Shown here: positions 1 to 6,965 of the stretch, piece by piece
Numbering within the stretch: the stretch's first letter is position 1
Layout: the number at the start of each line of letters is the position of its first letter
Source: Flemingiibacterium sp045636265
GTDB taxonomy: Bacteria > Bacillota > Clostridia > Oscillospirales > CAG-272
Assembly (NCBI GenBank): GCA_045636265.1
Contig: JAZTXD010000128.1
Span: 1-17,979, forward strand
Length of the DNA stretch: 17,979 nt
Direction of reading: 5' to 3'
Notes under the pieces: model-generated
What the model was told of the DNA's origin: nothing
The model's input: only the letters and a program-made list of their open reading frames with translations
The model's database searches: none
Position numbers and translations under genes: made by a program

Positions 1-39
1 TGGCGGGAGTTTTTGCTCCCGCCATAATTTTTATTTTTT
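1..39 (+). terminator. Rho-independent terminator of an upstream gene
   Basis: A perfect 9-bp stem (1-9 pairing with 16-24, GC-rich) with a 6-nt loop is followed by a T-rich tract (25-39). The T tract lies on the plus-strand side, so it should end a plus-strand transcript from a gene left of the window, which would converge on prfB. Whether it also serves prfB on the minus strand depends on sequence beyond the edge. Confidence 0.75.
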
Positions 40-65
40 CGGAACGGTCAAGACCGTTCCCTACA
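40..65 (-). repeat. Short palindromic repeat, TGTAGGGA-hairpin type
   Basis: Read on the minus strand this starts TGTAGGGA and folds into a perfect 9-bp hairpin (41-49 with 52-60) with a 2-nt loop. It lies between the prfB stop codon and the left-edge terminator. A second element with the same TGTAGGGA start followed by a different hairpin is at 9952-9981. There is no T run after it on the minus strand, so it is not a good terminator by itself. Confidence 0.55.
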
Positions 66-84
66 GTTTGATATGAAGCGCAGA

Positions 85-1224
85 TTATGCCATTTCGCCG
101 TCATCGCCTTCAAACTGGCCTTTGCTCATCTGTTTGAGGTAAGCGTTGATGAATCCGTCGATCTCGCCGTCCATTACAGCGGTGATGTTGCCGTCTTCCC
201 AACCGGTGCGGTTGTCCTTGGCGAGCGTGTACGGCATGAATACATAAGAACGTATCTGGCTACCCCACTCGATGTTGGTCTTGACACCCTTGATGTCATC
301 GATGCGCGCGAGATTCTCGCGCTCCTTGATCTCCATAAGCTTGGACTTGAGCATCTTGAGTGCGGTTTCCTTGTTCTGGAGCTGGCTGCGCTCGGTCTGA
401 CAGCCGACAACGATACCCGTGGGCAGATGCGTGATACGAATAGCCGAGTCGGTTTTGTTGATGTGCTGACCGCCGGCACCGGATGAACGGTGTGCGGTGA
501 TTTCGATGTCCTCGTCGCGGATTTCGATCTTGCCGTCGTCCTCAAACTCGGGCATTACGTCAACGGACGCGAAGGATGTCTGTCTTCTGCCGGAAGCGTC
601 AAACGGCGACACGCGGACAAGGCGGTGTACGCCTGCTTCGCTCTTTAAGTAGCCGTAAGCGTTGGTTCCTTCAACCATAATGGTTGCGCTCTTGATGCCA
701 GCTTCTTCGCCGTCGAGCCAGTCAACAAGCTTTACGTTAAAGCCGTGGCGTTCGCCCCAACGGGTATACATACGGTAAAGCATGAGCGCCCAGTCCTGTG
801 CCTCGGTACCGCCGGCCCCCGGGTGGAATGATACGATCGCGTTGTTTCTGTCGTATTCTCCGGAGAGAAGAACCTCGATACGCTGACGCTCCTCTTCCTT
901 GATGACCTCCGCCATTTCCGCCTCAACCTCGGGGACAATGGATTCGTCATTTTCCTCGATACCCATTTCGGCGAGAGTGATAGCGTCTTCAAGACGGTTT
1001 TTGAGTGCGGTGAACGCTTCGATTTTATCTTTTTTCTGCTTTATTTTCTGGAGCACCTTGCTGGAGTTTTCCGCATCGTTCCAGAAATCTGCCTCCATGG
1101 TCTTGGCTTCGTCAGCCTCAACCTCGGCGATAAGCTGATCTATACGGAGTGCAGATGCGAGCTCATCAATATCGGCGCGCATGTTCTGAAGCTTATATTT
1201 GGCATCCTCAAGTTGAATAATCAA
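85..1224 (-). CDS. prfB: Peptide chain release factor 2 (RF2)
   Basis: Releases the finished peptide at UGA and UAA stop codons on the ribosome. The protein has the class I release factor GGQ motif (in the run SSGAGGQHINK), which acts at the peptidyl transferase centre, and the SPF tripeptide (VRVSPFDASG), which marks RF2 rather than RF1. An N-terminal helical domain comes first. I place the start at a TTG at 1224 because AGGAGG lies 7 nt upstream; an in-frame ATG at 1254 lies upstream of that ribosome site and inside a palindrome, so it is unlikely. Length is 379 residues. The N-terminal region where most prfB genes carry a +1 frameshift with an in-frame UGA (roughly codons 20-30) reads straight through, so the classical RF2 autoregulation is absent. 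The gene is monocistronic here, with its own promoter. Confidence 0.96.
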   Translation of the reverse strand: MIIQLEDAKYKLQNMRADIDELASALRIDQLIAEVEADEAKTMEADFWNDAENSSKVLQKIKQKKDKIEAFTALKNRLEDAITLAEMGIEENDESIVPEVEAEMAEVIKEEERQRIEVLLSGEYDRNNAIVSFHPGAGGTEAQDWALMLYRMYTRWGERHGFNVKLVDWLDGEEAGIKSATIMVEGTNAYGYLKSEAGVHRLVRVSPFDASGRRQTSFASVDVMPEFEDDGKIEIRDEDIEITAHRSSGAGGQHINKTDSAIRITHLPTGIVVGCQTERSQLQNKETALKMLKSKLMEIKERENLARIDDIKGVKTNIEWGSQIRSYVFMPYTLAKDNRTGWEDGNITAVMDGEIDGFINAYLKQMSKGQFEGDDGEMA

Positions 1225-1240
1225 TGTTGTTCCTCCTATA

Positions 1241-1256
1241 ATTTGCCGCGGCAAAT
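1241..1256. promoter_or_regulatory. 16-bp perfect palindrome in the prfB leader
   Basis: ATTTGCCGCGGCAAAT is a perfect 16-bp palindrome. It sits between the prfB -10 box and the prfB ribosome binding site, a few bases upstream of the latter. It could be an operator for a dimeric regulator or an RNA hairpin near the ribosome site. No protein is assigned. Confidence 0.4.
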
Positions 1257-1271
1257 ATTACTAATAAATAT

Positions 1272-1301
1272 ATTATATCATAAGTCAATGGGTGTTTTCA
1301 A
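1272..1301 (-). promoter_or_regulatory. prfB promoter (sigma-A type)
   Basis: On the minus strand TTGAAA (1301-1296) is followed after 18 nt by TATAAT (1277-1272). It lies about 48 nt upstream of the TTG start of prfB. Confidence 0.65.
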
Positions 1302-1336
1302 GAGAATTTGGAATTTTACAGTTTATTTATATTTTT

Positions 1337-1433
1337 GCGGTAAAGATACCGCCCCACTCTGTCGATATCTGCAATGTGGGCGGTGTGTATGCACTGACCA
1401 GCGCGAATCTTTTTTTGAGCGCCGAGGAGCGCC
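1337..1433 (+). repeat. Dispersed intergenic repeat, copy A
   Basis: The core, 1375-1433, matches 9876-9935 read on the opposite strand at about 50 of 60 positions by eye; shared blocks include TGTGGGCGG, GTGTATGCACT, CGCGAATCTT and GAGGAGCGCC. A small hairpin at 1337-1352 (GCGGTA / TACCGC) lies just before it, where copy B has the TGTAGGG hairpin. The stretch has no credible gene; it holds only this repeat plus the promoters of prfB and the ABC-F gene. Confidence 0.7.
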
Positions 1434-1464
1434 GACCACATACTGCGCCGCGCAAATATACACA

Positions 1465-1493
1465 TTGACATATTCACACTTTTGTGATATAAT
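1465..1493 (+). promoter_or_regulatory. Consensus promoter of the ABC-F gene
   Basis: TTGACA (1465-1470), a 17-nt spacer and TATAAT (1488-1493) match the sigma-A consensus exactly. The expected transcript start near 1500 leaves only about 9 nt before the ATG at 1509, which argues for the downstream ATG at 1530. Confidence 0.85.
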
Positions 1494-1529
1494 GTAAACT
1501 GAATAATAATGTTTACACGGGAGCAGATA

Positions 1530-3422
1530 ATGACAGCCATAAGCCTCAGCGGAGTTTGCCTGGAATTCGGCACGGACGTGATACTCGACAATATCTCCTT
1601 CAGCTTAAATGAAGGGGACAAGCTCGGCATCGTCGGCGTGAACGGCGCAGGCAAATCCACGCTTTTCAAAATAATACACGGTACACTTGCCCCCACAAGC
1701 GGCTCGGTGTTCATCTCAAAGGACAAAACCGTTGGCATGCTTGAGCAGAATACGGGACTTGAGGGCGACTGTACAGTGCTTGACGGGATGCTTGCGTCCT
1801 TCGATAATCTCATAAAAGACGAACAGCGCCTTGAAGAATTACAGAAGCAGCTCGAACTAACCCCGTCCGATGCGGCGCTTATATCCTCCTACACATCACT
1901 CACCGATAGCTTCAAGCGACGCGGCGGATACGAGTTCCGTTCACGCTGTAAGGGCATTCTCAAAAATCTCGGATTTGATGAGAGATTTCACGAGCTTGAA
2001 ATCTCGGGACTCTCGGGCGGTCAGAAGACCCGTCTTGCGCTTGCGCGTGAACTTATAACATCCCCCGACATTCTGATGCTTGATGAGCCGACAAACCACC
2101 TTGATATCGAAACACTCGCGTGGCTTGAGGATTTCCTCGCTTCCTATAAGGGGACGCTTCTCGTCATTTCGCATGACCGCTGGTTCCTCGACAGAGTTAC
2201 AAACCGCACGCTTGAAATCGAGAACACGCACTCCGAGCTTTACAACGGAAACTATTCCCGATTCATACAGCTTAAAAGCGAGAACCGCGAGATTCGCGAG
2301 CGTCAGTATAAAAATCAGCAAAAAGAAATCGCGCGTATCGAGGCTTACATCGAACAGCAGAGAAGGTGGAACCGCGAACGCAACATAATCGCCGCGGAAA
2401 GCCGTCAGAAAGCGCTTGACCGCATGGTAAAAATTGACCGCCCCGAAGCGCTCCCAGAGAAGATACGTCTGTCATTCACAAAATCCGGTGAGAGCGGAAA
2501 CGATGTGCTCACCGTCAAAAATCTCGCGAAGGGATTCCCGAACAAGCCGCTGTTTTCGGACGTTTCGTTTCTGGTCAAGAAGCGTGACCGACTGTTCATT
2601 TCCGGTCCGAACGGATGCGGCAAATCCACGCTCATCAAAATAATCGCCGAGAAGTTAGCGCCGGATGCCGGCAGCTTCGAGTACGGCTACAATGTCAACA
2701 TCGGATACTATGATCAGGAGAACCAGAATCTCGACCCCGAGAACACAGTTCTCGACGAGCTTTGGAACTGCTACGACGGACTTACGCAGACGGAGATACG
2801 CTCGGCGCTCGCGCTGTTTTTATTCAAGGGCGACGATATTGAGAAGAAGGTGTCCGTTCTGTCGGGCGGCGAAAAAGCGCGGCTTACGCTTTGCAAGCTG
2901 ATACTTTCAAAAATGAATCTTCTCATCCTCGACGAGCCGACAAACCATCTTGACATCGGCTCACGTGAGGCACTTGAGGGAGCGCTTTCCGAGTTTGACG
3001 GCACGATCATCGCCGTTTCGCATGACCGTTACTTCATCTCAAAGCTCGCGACACGTGTGCTCGATCTCGGCTCAAAGCCGGCGCTCGATTTCATGGGCAG
3101 CTACGAGGAATATAACGCTCACCGTGCGCGACTTGCGCCCACAGCAGAGTCTGCCGCCGCGCAGACTGTTACAGAATCGAAGGAACAGTACCTTCGTGCA
3201 AAGGAACAGGCGTCGGAGCAAAGAAAGTTAAAGACACGTATGCGAAAGAATGCCGAGGAAACCGCGGCACTTGAAAAGGAGCTTGAGGAGCTAACCGTCA
3301 AGCTCGCAGACGAGTCTATCCAGTCCGATTACGTTAAGGTAAACGAGCTGTACACACGCCAGAGCGAAGTGGAAGAGCGCCTTATGGAGCTTTACGAGGA
3401 AGCTGAAAGCTTCGAAAAGTAA
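1530..3422 (+). CDS. ABC-F family ATPase (ribosome-associated, YdiF/Uup-like)
   Basis: Cytoplasmic protein of 630 residues with two ATP-binding cassettes and no membrane domain. Cassette 1 has Walker A GVNGAGKST (about 36-44), signature LSGGQ (161-165) and Walker B LMLDEPTNHLD (about 180-190). Cassette 2 has GPNGCGKST (359-367), LSGGE (444-448) and LLILDEPTNHLD. Between them is the charged, helical ABC-F linker, rich in Arg/Glu/Gln. The last 80 or so residues are a predicted coiled coil rich in Lys/Glu, as in Uup and YdiF. ABC-F proteins bind the ribosomal E site and influence translation; a few give antibiotic resistance, but nothing here points to that. I chose ATG 1530 because GGGAG lies 7 nt upstream; ATG 1509 has no ribosome site. 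No clear terminator follows; the infC promoter starts about 85 nt downstream. Confidence 0.93.
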   Translation: MTAISLSGVCLEFGTDVILDNISFSLNEGDKLGIVGVNGAGKSTLFKIIHGTLAPTSGSVFISKDKTVGMLEQNTGLEGDCTVLDGMLASFDNLIKDEQRLEELQKQLELTPSDAALISSYTSLTDSFKRRGGYEFRSRCKGILKNLGFDERFHELEISGLSGGQKTRLALARELITSPDILMLDEPTNHLDIETLAWLEDFLASYKGTLLVISHDRWFLDRVTNRTLEIENTHSELYNGNYSRFIQLKSENREIRERQYKNQQKEIARIEAYIEQQRRWNRERNIIAAESRQKALDRMVKIDRPEALPEKIRLSFTKSGESGNDVLTVKNLAKGFPNKPLFSDVSFLVKKRDRLFISGPNGCGKSTLIKIIAEKLAPDAGSFEYGYNVNIGYYDQENQNLDPENTVLDELWNCYDGLTQTEIRSALALFLFKGDDIEKKVSVLSGGEKARLTLCKLILSKMNLLILDEPTNHLDIGSREALEGALSEFDGTIIAVSHDRYFISKLATRVLDLGSKPALDFMGSYEEYNAHRARLAPTAESAAAQTVTESKEQYLRAKEQASEQRKLKTRMRKNAEETAALEKELEELTVKLADESIQSDYVKVNELYTRQSEVEERLMELYEEAESFEK

Positions 3423-3507
3423 AAGCTTGGTGCAGTGCGTACACATTGCAATTGTTGCTGATACTACTCCTGGGGTGAGGGTGCAAAAAATATTTTTCAA
3501 AAAACTA

Positions 3508-3536
3508 TTGACATATCGGAAACTATGTGGTATAAT
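3508..3536 (+). promoter_or_regulatory. Consensus promoter of the infC operon
   Basis: TTGACA (3508-3513), 17-nt spacer, TATAAT (3531-3536). The predicted transcript start is near 3543, giving a leader of about 150 nt ahead of infC. Confidence 0.85.
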
Positions 3537-3542
3537 ACCAAG

Positions 3543-3691
3543 GTACAACAAAGAAGAACTCTCCGTTCTCACCGCCTCAGTTAGTTGACAGCGGTCAATA
3601 TCGACAAAACGGCACTATCGGTGTCTTTGTGTTCGTGCGGAGTGTTTCTTCGCACGACTTTTATTTTACCAACGTTTTGGAGGTGTCCGCA
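3543..3691 (+). promoter_or_regulatory. infC leader, probable L20-type attenuator
   Basis: The roughly 150-nt untranslated leader contains several stem-loops: 3555-3569 (AGAAC / GTTCT), 3585-3598 (TTGAC / GTCAA), 3611-3625 (GGCAC / GTGTC) and a final terminator-like hairpin at 3633-3657. In Bacillus subtilis the infC-rpmI-rplT operon is controlled by L20 binding its leader and promoting premature termination. The gene order and a leader ending in an intrinsic terminator fit that mechanism. The match is by architecture; I could not compare it with a covariance model. Confidence 0.6.
3633..3667 (+). terminator. Attenuator hairpin upstream of infC
   Basis: A stem of about 10 bp (3633-3642 with 3648-3657, one G-U pair) with a 5-nt loop is followed by CTTTTATTTT. 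It lies between the consensus promoter and the infC ribosome site, so it can only act as a regulated or leaky terminator. Confidence 0.7.
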
Positions 3692-4216
3692 ATTAGCACA
3701 AAGGAACTGCAGATCAATGAGGAGATCAAGGCAAAGGAAGTCCGCATCATAGGCGATGACGGTGAGCAGATTGGCGTACTCGCTACATCCAAGGCTCTCG
3801 AAATGGCATACGAAAAGGACCTCGATCTCGTTCTTATGGCTCCCAACGCCGAACCGCCGGTGTGCCGCATAATGGATTACGGCAAATACCGCTTCGAGCG
3901 CGACAAAAAAGAAAAGGAAGCCAAGAAAAAGCAAGCCACCGTTGAAGTTAAGGAAATTCAGCTTTCCTGCCGCATCGACACACACGATTTCGAAACCAAA
4001 CTGAAGCACGCTCACCGTTTTCTGGGTGACGGCAACAAGGTTAGAGTCGTTGTGAAGTTCAGAGGCCGCGAAATGACTCACCTTGACCTCGGACGCGAAA
4101 TGCTTGAAAAATTCGAGAGTGCATGTGAGGGACTCGGCACAGTTGATAAGCGTCCCGCACTTGAAGGCCGCTTTATGAGCATGATTGTTAATCCCGTAAA
4201 GCAGTCCACCAAGTGA
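3692..4216 (+). CDS. infC: Translation initiation factor IF-3, AUU start
   Basis: IF-3 binds the 30S subunit, blocks premature joining of 50S and checks the start codon. The protein begins ISTKELQINEEIKAKEVRIIG, the usual Firmicutes IF-3 N-domain start, and has the conserved PPVCRIMDYGKYRFE segment, a Lys-rich linker and a C-domain with VKFRGREMTH. I place the start at ATT 3692: GGAGG (3679-3683) lies 8 nt upstream and the resulting 174 residues match the normal family length. The only upstream ATG (3629) would put the attenuator hairpin inside the gene. AUU is the classic rare infC start through which IF-3 represses its own translation. It is the first gene of infC-rpmI-rplT. Confidence 0.95.
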   Translation: MSTKELQINEEIKAKEVRIIGDDGEQIGVLATSKALEMAYEKDLDLVLMAPNAEPPVCRIMDYGKYRFERDKKEKEAKKKQATVEVKEIQLSCRIDTHDFETKLKHAHRFLGDGNKVRVVVKFRGREMTHLDLGREMLEKFESACEGLGTVDKRPALEGRFMSMIVNPVKQSTK

Positions 4217-4307
4217 TCTTCAGTCTGCGAAGGCTACTTCGACACTAAAAAATATGCGCAGCCCGACGCTTTATCACGGGTGAATACACAATAAGGAGTA
4301 AAAGAAA

Positions 4308-4502
4308 ATGGCAAAAATAAAGACTCACAAGGCAACAGCCAAGAGATTCTCTCTCACCAAGAGCGGAAAGGTAAAGCTCAACCACACCAATCGCCGTCAT
4401 AAGCTCGGCATCAAGACCGCAAAGAGAAAGAGACAGCTTCGTAAGAACGGCTACCTCAGCACTTCGATGGCTCCTACCATCGCATCTCTCATCAACAAAT
4501 AA
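4308..4502 (+). CDS. rpmI: 50S ribosomal protein L35
   Basis: A small basic protein of the large ribosomal subunit, 64 residues, the normal length. The start MAKIKTHKATAKRF and the conserved NHTNRRHKLGIKTAKRKRQLR are typical of bL35. AAGGAG lies 9 nt upstream of the ATG. It is the second gene of the infC operon, about 90 nt after infC and 34 nt before rplT. Confidence 0.98.
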   Translation: MAKIKTHKATAKRFSLTKSGKVKLNHTNRRHKLGIKTAKRKRQLRKNGYLSTSMAPTIASLINK

Positions 4503-4536
4503 TTATAACTAACGAATAACCGGAGGATAACATAAA

Positions 4537-4896
4537 ATGGCAAGAGTTAAAGGCGCGATGATGACTCGCAAGAGAAGAAATAAGATGCTTAAGCTCGCAA
4601 AGGGCTATTGGGGCGCTAAGTCCAAGCATTTCAAGATGGCTAAGCAGCAGGTAATGAAGAGCGGCAACTACGCTTTCGCCGGCAGAAAGATGAAGAAGAG
4701 AGACTTCCGTTCTCTCTGGATCACCAGAATCTCCGCGCAGGCAAAGGTTTGCGGCATGAATTACTCTACTCTTATGCACGGACTCAAGCTCGCAGGCATC
4801 GACCTCAACCGTAAGATGCTCGCTGAGATCGCTGTTTCCGATAAGGATGCGTTCGCTGCTATTGCAGAGCAGGCTAAAGCAGCTCTCGCAAAATAA
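4537..4896 (+). CDS. rplT: 50S ribosomal protein L20
   Basis: An early-assembly 23S rRNA-binding protein of 119 residues, the usual length. It begins MARVKGAMMTRKRRNKMLKL and has the family segment AKGYWGAKSKHFKMAKQQVMKS and RKMKKRDFRSLWITRI. In Firmicutes L20 also represses its own operon through the infC leader, which fits the structured leader at 3543-3691. CGGAGGA lies 9 nt upstream of the ATG. A strong terminator follows. Confidence 0.98.
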   Translation: MARVKGAMMTRKRRNKMLKLAKGYWGAKSKHFKMAKQQVMKSGNYAFAGRKMKKRDFRSLWITRISAQAKVCGMNYSTLMHGLKLAGIDLNRKMLAEIAVSDKDAFAAIAEQAKAALAK

Positions 4897-4901
4897 AAGA
4901 T

Positions 4902-4933
4902 AAAAAACCGGCTCACCCCGGTTTTTTCTTTTT
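4902..4933 (+). terminator. Terminator of infC-rpmI-rplT
   Basis: AAAAAACCGG (4902-4911) pairs with CCGGTTTTTT (4918-4927) around a 6-nt loop, followed by CTTTTT. The ribosome site of the next gene (AAGGAGT, 4934-4940) begins directly after the T tract. Confidence 0.85.
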
Positions 4934-4944
4934 AAGGAGTCGCT

Positions 4945-5778
4945 ATGGCAGAGTTTTCTCCCGACAAAATAACGGGACGTCAGAATCCGCTTGTCACAAG
5001 GCTTTCAAAGCTCTCCGACAAAAAGTACCGCGATATCGAGGGACTTTTCAGAATCGACGGAGTAAAGCTTTTTGAGGAAGCCATAACAAGCGGCGTAAAA
5101 ACCGAATATATCTTCATCGCAAGCTCAAAGCGCGACAAAATAGTCGGTGAATTTCAAAATGAGCTGTCGAGGGCCGGCGGAAAGATCATCGAAGTGTCCG
5201 ACGAGGTGCTTTCAAAGCTTACAGACGAGAGCGCTCCGCAGGGAATTGTGGCGTTTGCGAAAAAGTTTGACACGGCACCGATGAACGTTCCCGACGCACC
5301 CACGTTCCGCGCGGTGTATCTCTCCTCAGTCAGAGATCCCGGAAACCTTGGAACTATGATACGCTCGGCTTTGGCTTTCGGTGTTGACCGCGTTTTTGTG
5401 AGCGCGGACTGTGCGGATATCTATTCCCCGAAGACCGTGCGCGCTTCCATGGGTTCTGTGTTCAAGCAGAGCATCTGCGTTGTGAAGAATGATACAGAGC
5501 TTGTGGACTGCTTGGCTCGGGCAAACTGTCCGCTTTATGCGGCGGCGCTCCGACGTGACGCGATGCAACTTGGCGGATTCACGCTGCCCGAAAAGGTATG
5601 CTTCGCTGTTGGCAACGAAGGTCACGGACTCTCGGATGAATTTATAAACATGTGCACGGGAACTGTGTTTATCCCAATGACAGACGGATGCGAGTCTTTA
5701 AACGCGGCTATGGCGGCATCCGTGATAATGTGGGAAATGCAGCGTGAGCGGCTTGTTGGCGATGAGAAAGGCAATTAA
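4945..5778 (+). CDS. TrmH/SpoU-family RNA 2'-O-ribose methyltransferase
   Basis: A SAM-dependent methyltransferase of the SPOUT knot fold that should methylate a ribose 2'-OH in rRNA or tRNA; the exact target is not known. The N-terminal part (about 10-105) is a substrate-binding domain with NPLVTRLSKLSDKKYRD. The C-terminal domain has the three SpoU motifs: DPGNLGTMIRSALAFG (131-146), VGNEGHGLS (222-230) and IPMTDGCESLNAAMAASVIMWE (243-264). Length is 277 residues, normal for the YsgA/TsnR-like group. The start has AAGGAG 5 nt upstream. It abuts nagA with no gap and probably depends on read-through of the rplT terminator or a promoter inside rplT, as no separate promoter is visible. Confidence 0.92.
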   Translation: MAEFSPDKITGRQNPLVTRLSKLSDKKYRDIEGLFRIDGVKLFEEAITSGVKTEYIFIASSKRDKIVGEFQNELSRAGGKIIEVSDEVLSKLTDESAPQGIVAFAKKFDTAPMNVPDAPTFRAVYLSSVRDPGNLGTMIRSALAFGVDRVFVSADCADIYSPKTVRASMGSVFKQSICVVKNDTELVDCLARANCPLYAAALRRDAMQLGGFTLPEKVCFAVGNEGHGLSDEFINMCTGTVFIPMTDGCESLNAAMAASVIMWEMQRERLVGDEKGN

Positions 5779-6942
5779 ATGACAACATTATTCACTAATG
5801 CTAAAATATATAACACAAGCAAAAAATGCTTCGAGGACGGCGAGCTCTACGTCCGCGACGGTATCATCGCTTTGCCGTGTGCGGCAGACGAAACCGTGGA
5901 CCTTGGCGGCGCATGTGTGATGCCCGGCCTTGTGGACGTCCATACACACGGACGCATCGGCATAGCCGCTGATGATGCCGATATAAGTGCCGAAAGGATG
6001 CTCACCCTCGCAAAATCCTATGCCGCGTGCGGCACGACCTCGTTTATGGCAACCTTTGCAACGGTTCCGCTCGACTGGTACGCCAATGCTATCGACAGTA
6101 TAACCGAGGCAAAGCGTTCACAGGACGAAAACGTGTGCGGCGCGAACATTCTCGGAATCCATTTCGAGGGACGTTATTTGAGTCACGCAAAAAAAGGCGC
6201 ACACACACCGGAGCTTCTCTCATCCCTTGATGCAGACGAGCTTGCCGGACATATCACGCGAATGAGAAGCGGCTGTCCCGAGATGCGTTTTCACGTAACC
6301 TGCGCGCCCGAGCTTGAGGGCAGCGAGGAATTTATAAAGCACGCTGTTTCGATGAATGCCACGGTCGGAATCGGACACAGCGACGCAACTCTTGATGAGT
6401 GCAAGGCGGCACTTTCGTGGGGCGCGACAGCGTTCACGCATCTCTACTGTGCAATGTCCGCAATGGAACACAGAGCACCGGGATGTGCCGGCGCAGGACT
6501 TTCGAGCGATGCGTACACCGAGCTTATATGCGACGGATACCATGTTTTTCCGGATGTTGTTAAGGTAACCCAGCGTGCAAAATCCCCAGACAAGCTGGTA
6601 GTCATCACCGACTCTATAATTGCCGCAGGAATGCCGCTCGGCGTTTACAAAATGGGAGCGATGGTGTGCGACACCAGAGACGGCAAGGTTGGACGGCTTG
6701 CTGACGGTGTTACCATATGCGGAAGCATTATCGACATGTTCACCGCACTTAAAAACTTCGCCGAGTTTACGGGACTTTCGCTTGAAGAGGCTATACCCTA
6801 CGCCACAAAGAACCCTGCCGAAATGGTGGGCGTTTACTCGCGCGTCGGCTCGCTTGATGTTGGCAAAAGCGCGGACTTTTTGGTGCTCGGAAATAATAAT
6901 GAAACTATATCGCACGTATTCGTACGCGGCGTGAAGCAATAA
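5779..6942 (+). CDS. nagA: N-acetylglucosamine-6-phosphate deacetylase
   Basis: Amidohydrolase that removes acetate from GlcNAc-6-phosphate, feeding amino sugars into glycolysis or cell-wall synthesis. Visible residues: metal-site HTHG (H55, H57), the EG motif with E130, H200 in GIGHSDAT, H221 in FTHLYCAM, and the catalytic Asp D278 in VVITDSIIAAG. The HRAPGCAGAGLSSD and CDGYHV segments are NagA-specific. Length is 387 residues, normal. Some positions are unusual: EGRYLS replaces the common EGPFLS, and TDSIIAAG replaces TDAMAAAG. The ATG directly follows the stop of the methyltransferase gene, with AAAGG upstream, so the two are translationally linked. No nagB is in the window. Confidence 0.9.
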   Translation: MTTLFTNAKIYNTSKKCFEDGELYVRDGIIALPCAADETVDLGGACVMPGLVDVHTHGRIGIAADDADISAERMLTLAKSYAACGTTSFMATFATVPLDWYANAIDSITEAKRSQDENVCGANILGIHFEGRYLSHAKKGAHTPELLSSLDADELAGHITRMRSGCPEMRFHVTCAPELEGSEEFIKHAVSMNATVGIGHSDATLDECKAALSWGATAFTHLYCAMSAMEHRAPGCAGAGLSSDAYTELICDGYHVFPDVVKVTQRAKSPDKLVVITDSIIAAGMPLGVYKMGAMVCDTRDGKVGRLADGVTICGSIIDMFTALKNFAEFTGLSLEEAIPYATKNPAEMVGVYSRVGSLDVGKSADFLVLGNNNETISHVFVRGVKQ

Positions 6943-6965
6943 CTATATAAAGGGAGGATAAGCAA

